Positions 1 to 6,603 of a DNA stretch of 24,574 nt are shown one piece after another (the first letter of the stretch is position 1; the number at the start of each line of letters is the position of its first letter). The DNA comes from Prevotella sp. UBA5379 (GTDB taxonomy: Bacteria; Bacteroidota; Bacteroidia; Bacteroidales; Bacteroidaceae): NCBI GenBank assembly GCA_002409785.1, contig DHOX01000061.1, forward strand, positions 1 through 24,574, read 5' to 3'. The notes beneath the pieces were generated by a model. The model was given only the letters and a program-made list of their open reading frames with translations. It made no database searches and was not told the DNA's origin. The translations under genes and the position numbers were made by a program.

Positions 1-528
1 TTTCATACCAAGGGAATATCTTATCATGCATCGAGAAAATCAGATTACCACTTTAAAAAATTTAAACGGAACGAAGAGGCCTGGAGAAACTTGATGGAAT
101 ATTTCCTGATGGATAAATGGGAGGTGGCGGTAAATGTGTTGAATGAGGGCTACGATACATACGGTTCTTATCGCTATCCTCCACAGTATCCTCACCAACC
201 TGGGCATTTCTATATGTATGCTGGGAATTTCTGGTGGGTACGTTCTGAATATGTGAGAAAATTGCAGGTAATCCGGAAGGACCAACGCGGTGATCGGTTT
301 CTGGCTGAACGCTGGATATATCAACAACATCCTAGGGATTTCAGCGCTTTTGATACATGGGCCTTATTGTATAGTACTTATCTTCCGTCATCTGTTTACC
401 GGCAATCACATTCTCCCCTTATGGACCGTTGCCATTTTATGATTTCTTTTAATTGGCAGAAGTTTCTGAGAAAAGTATTTGGATACCAGTATGGGAAACA
501 TAACAATGATAAGTTTCAGAAGGTATAG
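1..528 (+). CDS. HTKG/GNFWW-family protein, putative glycosyltransferase-like (5' end outside window)
   Basis: The reading frame is open from base 1 and ends at the TAG at 526-528, so about 175 C-terminal residues are visible and the start lies upstream of the window. An in-frame ATG at 91 is internal, because coding similarity to the paralogue at 4340-5233 extends back to base 1. Shared blocks are FHTKGIS, FKRN, AWR, MEYF, VAVNVL, EGYDTYG, GNFWW, RSEY and a C-terminal S-FD segment. I see no membrane segment or signal peptide in the visible part. I do not recognise the family with certainty. The setting beside LicD, an IspD-like enzyme and glycosyltransferases suggests a role in polysaccharide assembly, possibly as a glycosyltransferase, but that is inference. 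The next gene follows in the same direction after about 50 bases. Confidence 0.85.
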   Translation, partial: FHTKGISYHASRKSDYHFKKFKRNEEAWRNLMEYFLMDKWEVAVNVLNEGYDTYGSYRYPPQYPHQPGHFYMYAGNFWWVRSEYVRKLQVIRKDQRGDRFLAERWIYQQHPRDFSAFDTWALLYSTYLPSSVYRQSHSPLMDRCHFMISFNWQKFLRKVFGYQYGKHNNDKFQKV

Positions 529-579
529 GATCTTTCAGAATTTTATACTATCTTTGCAACATATAATGAAAAAATACGG

Positions 580-1413
580 ATGCTGAAGACCTATAATACA
601 GGAGAAACTGAAGAGGATCTTCGAGAGAAATATAACCCCGAGGGTTCGGTGCTCAGGAGAGCACAATTGAGGATGCTCGATATGGCTGTATATCTGCAGC
701 AGACTGCGCACAGGATAGGTGTTCCCTGTCGTCTGGATGGTGGTAATGTGCTGGGAGCACTCCGCCATGGTGGATTTATACCCTGGGATGATGATGTGGA
801 CTTTGTCGTTGCTCATAAGGATTTCAAACGTCTCTGCCGCTATCTGAAAGATCATCCGCATCCTCAGTATGTGTTGCAGGACAATGAGACGGATAAGGGA
901 TACTATAAGGAATGGGCTATGCTGAGGGACCTTAGAAGTCATACGGTGAGTCACGACGCTGATGAGAGTGCGGATCGCCGGTGTTTCGAAGCCCAGCACT
1001 TTAGCGGATTGCATATAGACATCTTCCCTTACGAAGACCACATGATTCCGGGACTGCAGAGGCTGGCTGGAAAATTGTCTGTGAATGTAAATTTGAGATT
1101 TGCGGGTGTCCATCCGCACATTGCCCAATTCTGTTATGATGGGCTTCACTATATTTTGTTTCCTGTATTTCGGCTTTTGGGGCATTTGTTCGGGAATTCT
1201 CAATCTTGTATGCATTCTTATGGGGCTTGGTTTTATGAACGGCACCCTAAAGAATGTATGGTCCCTCACCGGAACTTGTTATTTGAGGGGCATCTTTTTG
1301 AAGGGCCGGCTCAGCCAGAGCGTTTCTGCCGTATTGCTTATGGCAATTATATGGATCTTCCGCCGGTGGATAAGCGTGATCGCCATAAGGTGGACATCAT
1401 TATTGATGAATAA
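580..1413 (+). CDS. LicD family phosphotransferase
   Basis: This 277-residue protein carries the LicD signature: LDGGNVLGALRHGGF at residues 52-66, followed by PWDDDVDF with an acidic cluster at 70-74. In LicD proteins this forms the metal and nucleotide site of a nucleotidyltransferase fold. Family members move a phosphorylated alcohol, such as phosphocholine or ribitol phosphate, from its CDP form onto a glycan. No signal peptide or membrane helix is evident, so it should act in the cytoplasm. The ATG at 580 is the first Met after the preceding stop, with only weak Shine-Dalgarno character. The cytidylyltransferase gene follows after about 12 bases, so the two are very likely co-transcribed. 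That neighbour favours a CDP-polyol donor over CDP-choline: I see no choline kinase or choline transporter gene in the window. The exact donor is unknown. Confidence 0.85.
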   Translation: MLKTYNTGETEEDLREKYNPEGSVLRRAQLRMLDMAVYLQQTAHRIGVPCRLDGGNVLGALRHGGFIPWDDDVDFVVAHKDFKRLCRYLKDHPHPQYVLQDNETDKGYYKEWAMLRDLRSHTVSHDADESADRRCFEAQHFSGLHIDIFPYEDHMIPGLQRLAGKLSVNVNLRFAGVHPHIAQFCYDGLHYILFPVFRLLGHLFGNSQSCMHSYGAWFYERHPKECMVPHRNLLFEGHLFEGPAQPERFCRIAYGNYMDLPPVDKRDRHKVDIIIDE

Positions 1414-1425
1414 AATGTGTTTCTT

Positions 1426-2148
1426 ATGAATATAGCCGTTATTTTTGCTGGAGGATCGGGTGTCCGCATGCATACCAAGTCCAGACCCAAGCAGTTCCTG
1501 GACTTGAACGGGAAACCGATCATTATCTATACGCTGGAACTGTTTGATAATCATCCTCTGATTGATGCTATCGTGGTAGCTTGTATTGAGGAATGGATAC
1601 CCTTTCTGAAAAAGCAATTACGGAAATTTGAAATTACTAAGGTCGCTAAAATTGTTCCTGGTGGGAGTACCGGGCAGGACTCAATTTATAATGGACTGAA
1701 GGCAGCCCAGGAAATCTCAGAGTCAGCGGATGATATTGTCCTTATTCATGATGGCGTGAGACCTTTGATTACTGAGGAAACGATTACGGATAATATTAAT
1801 AAGGTGAAAGCGTGTGGATCTTGCATCACCTGTATTCCTGCCACGGAGACTTTTATCGTAAGGCAGAAAGATAATCTCCTCGAAATTCCGAAACGTTCTG
1901 ATTCTTTAATCGCCAGGGCCCCACAGAGTTTTTATCTGAAAGATATTCTGGGTGCTCATCAAAGGGCAAGGAGTGAAGGACATCACGATTTCATAGATTC
2001 TTGTACGATGATGAGCTCTTATGGGTATAAACTTGGTACGATCATAGGACCTATGGAGAATATCAAGATTACTACCCCTACAGACTATTTCGTCTTGCGG
2101 GCCATGATTAAGGTACATGAGGATCAGCAGATATTCGGGATTCTTTAG
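1426..2148 (+). CDS. IspD/TarI-like cytidylyltransferase (likely CDP-polyol forming)
   Basis: A 240-residue protein of the IspD/TarI superfamily. The N-terminal AGGSGVRM loop (residues 8-15) and the RPKQF block with Lys22 are the CTP-binding and catalytic elements. GGSTGQDSIYNGL, HDGVRPL and NIKITTPTDYF follow in family order. These enzymes join CTP to a polyol phosphate, giving a CDP-alcohol and pyrophosphate. Members placed beside LicD and an SDR in polysaccharide loci are usually of the ribitol-5-phosphate (TarI/Bcs1) type, not the isoprenoid IspD. I infer that here, since a true ispF lies far away at 9534 in another operon. I chose the ATG at 1426 because the protein then begins MNIAVIFAGG, as expected for the fold. 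An in-frame GTG at 1417 would add only three residues. Substrate choice cannot be proven from sequence. Confidence 0.85.
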   Translation: MNIAVIFAGGSGVRMHTKSRPKQFLDLNGKPIIIYTLELFDNHPLIDAIVVACIEEWIPFLKKQLRKFEITKVAKIVPGGSTGQDSIYNGLKAAQEISESADDIVLIHDGVRPLITEETITDNINKVKACGSCITCIPATETFIVRQKDNLLEIPKRSDSLIARAPQSFYLKDILGAHQRARSEGHHDFIDSCTMMSSYGYKLGTIIGPMENIKITTPTDYFVLRAMIKVHEDQQIFGIL

Positions 2149-2188
2149 TGGATGAAAATGAAAAAACGTGGATAGATAAGGACGTTGA

Positions 2189-3232
2189 ATGCTTAAGGCT
2201 ATGAATGCAACTCTAAAAGAAGACATCTCTGTGTTCGTTTCTCGTTTCCCTCTTTATGGGGAATTAAGGGATAAGTCTTTGACGATCACAGGTGCGACCG
2301 GACTATTGGGATCGTGTATGGTAAGGTGCTTGCTGGCCCTTAACGAGAAGTATGACCTCCAACTTCGGATTATTGCAGTGGTCAGAGATTTGGAGAAAGC
2401 TCAGCGTCTGTTTGGAGCGCCGGATCTTACCCTTTCTTATTATGTCTGTGATTTCGCCTCCCTTACTCCTTTTGCTCCTCCTCGTACGGACTATTTTATC
2501 CATTTTGCTAGTCCTACTGCATCAAGATATTTCGTGGAACATCCTGTCGAGACTTTGCAGACGGGAGTGAATGGAATTGAGAAGGTGCTGGATTTTGCAC
2601 GGGAAAAGCCTTTGAGGTCGCTAGTCTATATCTCTTCCATGGAGGTTTATGGCTCGATATATGATGATCGTCAACCTTTGACGGAGGATGAACAAGGCTA
2701 TCTTGATCCGATGTCGACGAGGAGTAGCTATCCTATGGCTAAGCGTACGGCAGAATGCTTTTGTCGTGCGTTTGCTGAGGAATATCATATTCCTGTGAAA
2801 GTTGCCAGATTGGCTCAGACTTTTGGCGCAGGTGTGTCGAAAGATGATCATCGGGTATTTGCCCAGTTTTCTCGGAATATCCTGCAAGGGAAGAATATCG
2901 TGCTCTATACGAAAGGTGAGGTTGGACACTGCTATTGTTATACGATGGATGCCATGAGTGGAATACTTTATATCTTGTTGCGTGGTGGAGACGGGGAGGC
3001 TTATAATGTGGCAAATGAGCAAACATATATATCAATAATTGATATGGCTGAATTTCTTTGCCGGGAGTTTGCACCTCAACTCAAACCTGTGATTGAACTA
3101 AAAGAAAATATGGGTTATCCTCCAACTACGAAATTACGTTTGTCAACTCACAAGATCCGGACTTTAGGGTGGAAACCTCAATATAGCCTGAAGACTATGT
3201 TTGAAAGACTGATGCAGTCTATGCAGGAATGA
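2189..3232 (+). CDS. NAD-dependent epimerase/dehydratase (extended SDR)
   Basis: A 347-residue extended short-chain dehydrogenase. The Rossmann dinucleotide loop is GATGLLG (residues 35-41), a typical strand ends in YISSMEVYG with Ser149, and the catalytic pair is Y181-x3-K185 in YPMAK. Length and motifs fit nucleotide-sugar epimerases and 4,6-dehydratases. The C-terminal part (NVANEQTYISI, then LGWKP) is the usual substrate-binding end. It follows the cytidylyltransferase by about 40 bases on the same strand. I infer that it makes or modifies the activated sugar or polyol in the same pathway, perhaps acting on a CDP-linked intermediate. A second in-frame ATG at 2201 could be the real start; both have weak upstream purine runs. 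The gene ends facing the convergent glycosyltransferase at 3279. Confidence 0.85.
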   Translation: MLKAMNATLKEDISVFVSRFPLYGELRDKSLTITGATGLLGSCMVRCLLALNEKYDLQLRIIAVVRDLEKAQRLFGAPDLTLSYYVCDFASLTPFAPPRTDYFIHFASPTASRYFVEHPVETLQTGVNGIEKVLDFAREKPLRSLVYISSMEVYGSIYDDRQPLTEDEQGYLDPMSTRSSYPMAKRTAECFCRAFAEEYHIPVKVARLAQTFGAGVSKDDHRVFAQFSRNILQGKNIVLYTKGEVGHCYCYTMDAMSGILYILLRGGDGEAYNVANEQTYISIIDMAEFLCREFAPQLKPVIELKENMGYPPTTKLRLSTHKIRTLGWKPQYSLKTMFERLMQSMQE

Positions 3233-3278
3233 TCGTTTATCTGGTGAGGCATACGGAGTTTATGCTTATAGTTGTCTT

Positions 3279-4247
3279 TTAGAAATGTGGCTTGCAGATA
3301 TCGTACTGCACATTGTTATAAGAGAAGATAAGGGGATAGAAAAAACTTCTGATGATTCCACTGATTCCTTTTGCATTGCCATTATAATAAATGGTATGCC
3401 GGTGCTTCATGCAGAGCCAGCAGAGACGGAGTAGTGCAAAAAAATCCTTTTGTAACATTAAATGACTCATCTCGTGTGACAAGGGAAGGAAATCTTCTGA
3501 GGTTGAGGCATAGATATGACGGTAAAGTGATTTCCATGTGTCTTTTTGCTGGAGTGTGTGATAATTCCTTAATCCGTATAGATAGGGTTGATAGGTTAAC
3601 TTGTGATTGAATTCCTTATGAAATCTTCTCTGTTCGGCCGCAACGGTAGAATTACTGTGCGTACGATGCCAGTTGAGAGGTTCATCGACCCTGATAATGC
3701 CGTGGTGGAGTTGTGCCTGGATCGCCAGACTCCAATCATAAGGAATATAATTTAACCAATTTCCCGGATCTTGTGCAAAATGACGCTCGAGGAGCATCGT
3801 GTGACCGGCAAAGGCATTGAAGAGAAGTGCTTCTGGGGTGTATTGCGGAGTCACATAGACACAATGGTCTGGGCTCGTACCGCGGTAGTGGCAGCAGAAA
3901 CAGAGATCATGATCGCCGATAGCAGCCATTTGCTGTTCTAGTTTTTTCGGATACCAGACATCATCCTGATCGGATAAAGCAATATAGTCCCCTGTGGCTC
4001 TGGCTGTTGCGGTCTTGAAATTCTCGTTGAATCCTAATCTTCTTGGGTTTTGATAAAACTTGATGAAGGAGTGGGCTTTTGCAAAGGCTTCGCAGATGCT
4101 CGGTGTAGAGTCATCGGAACGGTCATCCTGGATAATCAATTCATATAAAGGATAGGTCTGTTTCAATATGGAATTGATTTGTTCCTGTATGTATTTCTCT
4201 CCATTATAGGTGCATAGGATGACGGAAATGGTTTGATTCTTGTTCAT
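3279..4247 (-). CDS. Glycosyltransferase family 2 protein
   Basis: A 322-residue GT-A fold glycosyltransferase. It opens with SVILCTYNGEKYIQEQ, the nucleotide-binding strand of GT2, then IIQDDRSDDST (Asp41/Asp42). The metal-binding DQDD (residues 93-96) sits in ALSDQDDVWYPKKL. This pattern is common in rhamnosyltransferase-like GT2 proteins of capsule and O-antigen loci. No membrane span stands out. The frame is open further upstream, but the start at 4247 puts Met just before the conserved first strand. A good minus-strand promoter (4266-4296) predicts a transcript starting near 4259, which would exclude the longer form. It is transcribed against the LicD cassette and diverges from the paralogue at 4340. 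The sugar donor and acceptor are unknown. Confidence 0.88.
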   Translation of the reverse strand: MNKNQTISVILCTYNGEKYIQEQINSILKQTYPLYELIIQDDRSDDSTPSICEAFAKAHSFIKFYQNPRRLGFNENFKTATARATGDYIALSDQDDVWYPKKLEQQMAAIGDHDLCFCCHYRGTSPDHCVYVTPQYTPEALLFNAFAGHTMLLERHFAQDPGNWLNYIPYDWSLAIQAQLHHGIIRVDEPLNWHRTHSNSTVAAEQRRFHKEFNHKLTYQPYLYGLRNYHTLQQKDTWKSLYRHIYASTSEDFLPLSHEMSHLMLQKDFFALLRLCWLCMKHRHTIYYNGNAKGISGIIRSFFYPLIFSYNNVQYDICKPHF

Positions 4248-4265
4248 CTTGAAATTTATTTCGTG

Positions 4266-4296
4266 CAAATTTACAACTAAATCGTTGATGTTCAAA
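4266..4296 (-). promoter_or_regulatory. Bacteroidetes-type promoter of the GT2 gene
   Basis: Read on the minus strand, a -33 box TTTG (4296-4293) is followed after 19 bases by the -7 box TAAATTTG (4273-4266), an exact TAnnTTTG match. Transcription would start near 4259, about 12 bases before the ATG at 4247. It overlaps the plus-strand promoter at 4284-4314. Confidence 0.65.
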
Positions 4297-4314
4297 GAAT
4301 AATGTGTATTTTTG
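4284..4314 (+). promoter_or_regulatory. Bacteroidetes-type promoter of the second HTKG/GNFWW gene
   Basis: A -33-like GTTG (4284-4287) is followed after 19 bases by the -7 box TATTTTTG (4307-4314), which matches TAnnTTTG. Transcription would start near 4321, about 20 bases before the ATG at 4340. The first 13 bases are shared with the divergent minus-strand promoter. Confidence 0.6.
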
Positions 4315-4339
4315 TGCCCAAATTCAATTATTAGCAACG

Positions 4340-5233
4340 ATGTCTCTGAAATCATTATACGATTCTGTTTTTCATGTTTATAAACGTTATGACCTGACTC
4401 CCTGGGATCGTCTGCCGAAGGATATTCCCCAGATATATGGTGTCTATCATATATTTTGTGCTCCGGGATGGCAGAGTCTGGTCAAAGATCAGATGGAGAG
4501 TTTGAGGTCTTCTGGGCTGTGGGCTGCCACGAAAAAGTTATTTGTCAGTTGTATTATCTCAAAAGACAGTGATATGGGGGAGCTTCGTTCTATCATGGGT
4601 CCTGATGAGAAATGGGAGGTTATTGCGGTAGGAAAAGATAAAACAAAGTTTGAATTTCCAGCGCTGAATTTCATACAAGGTTTCTGCAGAGATCATAAAT
4701 GCCTGGTCTACTATTTCCATACCAAGGGAATCTCGCTCATGTCAACAACAAATCATTCACGAGACTATCGGAAATTTAAACGCAATGTAACGGCATGGCG
4801 CAAGATGATGGAATATTTCGTTTTTGATAGATGGCAAGTAGCCGTTAATGTCTTAATGGAGGGGTATGATACTTATGGAACTTTAAAGTTGGATCCCCCT
4901 TATACCCGTCATTCTCATTATTCCGGTAATTTTTGGTGGGCTCGTTCTGAATATCTGACTCAGTTGGCTGTACTGGATGAAAAAAAGAGAAAGGATCGCT
5001 TTAAGGCAGAAATGTGGATCCTAAGTGGCAGGGGACGGTTCTTCAGTACATTTGACAATAAGACAAGTTTGTATGGAATTTATATGCCAAAGCAACTTTA
5101 TCTTTCGTGCCATCCTACTTCGTTAAATAAGTTGAGATTTATCATGTCTTATAATGTTGATAAGTTAAACCGTCATCTGGTTGATGCGGAGTTGGATAAG
5201 AAGAAAGTGGATAAGTATCGTACGAATGGCTGA
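4340..5233 (+). CDS. HTKG/GNFWW-family protein, putative glycosyltransferase-like, full-length paralogue
   Basis: A 297-residue protein closely resembling the truncated product at 1-528. Visible blocks are VYHIFCAPGW near residue 40, FHTKGIS, FKRN-TAWR, MEYF, VAVNVLMEGYDTYG, HYSGNFWWARSEYL and FSTFDN. There is no signal peptide or membrane helix, so it is probably cytoplasmic. The mix of an N-terminal alpha/beta part and a conserved histidine plus tryptophan-rich block would suit a sugar-handling enzyme. I do not recognise a named family and give no reaction. The start at 4340 (MSLKSLYD) is preferred over an upstream in-frame codon near 4304, because that one lies inside the predicted promoter. 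Its place at the edge of a polysaccharide locus, with a sister copy at the other edge, suggests it acts on the same glycan. Confidence 0.85.
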   Translation: MSLKSLYDSVFHVYKRYDLTPWDRLPKDIPQIYGVYHIFCAPGWQSLVKDQMESLRSSGLWAATKKLFVSCIISKDSDMGELRSIMGPDEKWEVIAVGKDKTKFEFPALNFIQGFCRDHKCLVYYFHTKGISLMSTTNHSRDYRKFKRNVTAWRKMMEYFVFDRWQVAVNVLMEGYDTYGTLKLDPPYTRHSHYSGNFWWARSEYLTQLAVLDEKKRKDRFKAEMWILSGRGRFFSTFDNKTSLYGIYMPKQLYLSCHPTSLNKLRFIMSYNVDKLNRHLVDAELDKKKVDKYRTNG

Positions 5234-5312
5234 TTATCATAAATAAAGTTAATAACACTTAATTAGTTATGAGCTTTAGCTAATCATGAAAGATCATTAA
5301 AAATAAATTATG

Positions 5313-5320
5313 TACCTTTG
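5313..5320 (+). promoter_or_regulatory. -7 box of the rplM-rpsI-rpsB-tsf promoter
   Basis: TACCTTTG is an exact TAnnTTTG match in an AT-rich stretch ahead of rplM. No convincing TTTG lies 19-21 bases upstream, so the -33 element is weak. Transcription would start near 5327, giving a leader of almost 200 bases. Confidence 0.55.
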
Positions 5321-5326
5321 CAAACT

Positions 5327-5520
5327 GATTATTCGGGGGTACACTTAGGATTCCCGGGCGTTTTCGTGTTAATAATGGCAGTTTTGGCCGATTGCCATAG
5401 TTGGAGAATCGATTGCGCAGCAGCGAACCACCTTGCAATATCTCTTTTAGACTGGGGATTTGCAGGGCACGCTGAATAGATCATAATTTAAGTTTTTTAG
5501 TAGTAAATTTAAAAATTAAA
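5327..5520 (+). promoter_or_regulatory. Long structured 5' leader of rplM, candidate autoregulatory RNA
   Basis: About 194 bases separate the predicted transcript start from the rplM ATG, and no reading frame is convincing here. The first 150 bases are GC-richer than the flanks. They contain an inverted repeat ATGGCA/TGCCAT (5375-5380 with 5393-5398) and further self-complementary pieces such as CGGG (5334) with CCCG (5353). The last 45 bases before the ATG are AT-rich and look unstructured. Long leaders of ribosomal protein operons often bind one of the encoded proteins to repress translation; that role is inferred here. Confidence 0.45.
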
Positions 5521-5982
5521 ATGGACACATTAAGTCTCAGAACTGTTTCTGCTAATAAGGAAACAGTGAAGAAAGAGTGGGTCGTGGTAGATTGCACGGG
5601 TCAGATCGTAGGTCGGCTCTGTACAAAAGTTGCTAAACTGCTCCGTGGAAAGTACAAACCCAACTTTACACCTCACGTTGATTGTGGTGATAATGTTATT
5701 TTAGTCAATGCTGATAAAGTTGTTTTCTCGGGTAAGAAAGAGACGGATAAGGTTTATATTCGCTATACTGGTTATCCGGGTGGTCAGCGGTTCTCTAATC
5801 CTGCTATGTTGCGCAAACGTTCGGGGGGAACTGACAAACTCCTCCGTCATGCCGTAAAAGGTATGCTTCCTAAGGGTCGTTTGGGCCGTGCCTTAATGGA
5901 TAATCTTTATGTTTATGAAGGCCCTGAGCATGATAAAGAGGCTCAGAAACCGAAGAAAATCGATATTAATCAGTACAAATAA
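5521..5982 (+). CDS. rplM: 50S ribosomal protein L13 (uL13)
   Basis: A 153-residue L13, a structural protein of the large ribosomal subunit. The family order is clear: WVVVDCTGQIVGRLCTK near residues 20-36, LLRGKYKPNFTPHVDCGDNV near 40-60, YTGYPGG near 82-88, and AVKGMLPKGRLGR near 112-124, followed by YVYEGPEH. Full length for Bacteroidetes. The ATG at 5521 follows an AT-rich run with no strong Shine-Dalgarno sequence, which is usual for the phylum. It is the first gene of the operon and rpsI follows after 13 bases. Confidence 0.98.
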   Translation: MDTLSLRTVSANKETVKKEWVVVDCTGQIVGRLCTKVAKLLRGKYKPNFTPHVDCGDNVILVNADKVVFSGKKETDKVYIRYTGYPGGQRFSNPAMLRKRSGGTDKLLRHAVKGMLPKGRLGRALMDNLYVYEGPEHDKEAQKPKKIDINQYK

Positions 5983-5995
5983 TTAGGAAATCAAG

Positions 5996-6382
5996 ATGGA
6001 AGTAATAAATGCAATCGGTCGCCGTAAGAGTTCTATTGCTCGTATCTACGTGAAGGAAGGAACCGGTAAGATTATAATCAATAAAGAAGATATTGAAAAA
6101 TATTTTCCATCAAATATCCTTCGTTATGTCGTTCTACAACCGCTGAAACAGTTGGATGCTGATGGAAAGTATGATATTCAGGCTAATATCTTTGGGGGCG
6201 GTTTTACAGGTCAGAGTCAGGCTTTACGCCTCGCTATCGCCCGTGCGCTGGTAAAGATAAATGCTGATGATAAAAAGGCCTTGAAGGATGCAGGCTTTCT
6301 TACTCGTGACAGCCGTGAGGTTGAACGTAAGAAACCAGGACGTCCAAAGGCTCGCCGCCGCTTCCAGTTCAGCAAGCGTTAA
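5996..6382 (+). CDS. rpsI: 30S ribosomal protein S9 (uS9)
   Basis: A 128-residue S9 of the small ribosomal subunit. It begins MEVINAIGRRKSSIARIY and contains GGGFTGQSQALRLAIARAL near residues 66-84. It ends in the basic tail KPGRPKARRRFQFSKR, whose final Lys-Arg contacts tRNA in the ribosomal P site. Length and ends are normal. It is coupled closely to rplM (13-base gap). The 221-base gap that follows before rpsB is unusually long within an otherwise compact operon. Confidence 0.98.
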   Translation: MEVINAIGRRKSSIARIYVKEGTGKIIINKEDIEKYFPSNILRYVVLQPLKQLDADGKYDIQANIFGGGFTGQSQALRLAIARALVKINADDKKALKDAGFLTRDSREVERKKPGRPKARRRFQFSKR

Positions 6383-6603
6383 ACTTTCTATGCCGGCACA
6401 ATATCCCCTTTTATGCCGGGGAAAGGTTTGAACTAAAGTTTAGTATCCAAATCGGCTGGATTCGTATGGAAGTGGCTCCATTTAACTATTTGAAAATAGA
6501 CAGGAACTGATTTATCGGAATTTCATTCCCCGACTACCAGACGGTTGTTTCTAACAAGAAAAGAATTAACAAGGAAAGTAAACAATTTAATATTACTAAG
6601 AAA
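6383..6603 (+). promoter_or_regulatory. rpsI-rpsB intergenic leader, candidate S2-responsive element
   Basis: This 221-base spacer has no supportable gene. It holds several inverted repeats: CCGGCA/TGCCGG (6393-6398 with 6414-6419), ACTAAA/TTTAGT (6432-6444) and ATGGA/TCCAT (6466-6481). The CCCC at 6405-6408 can instead pair with the GGGG at 6418-6421, which competes with the first stem. I found no TAnnTTTG box, so it is probably part of the operon transcript. S2 is known to repress its own mRNA in enteric bacteria; a similar role here is inference. Confidence 0.4.

Noticed and set aside
535..1269. A long minus-strand frame antisense to the LicD gene
   Set aside because: The sense frame has a clear LicD signature. 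The antisense product has no motif, and its length follows from codon bias.
1426..2148. Naming this gene ispD of the MEP isoprenoid pathway
   Set aside because: The fold is shared, but its neighbours are LicD, an SDR and glycosyltransferases, and ispF lies in a separate operon. A TarI/Bcs1-like role fits better, so no gene symbol was given.
4304..4355. Longer starts for both divergent genes around 4300
   Set aside because: Both extensions lie within the overlapping promoter boxes, upstream of the predicted transcript starts.
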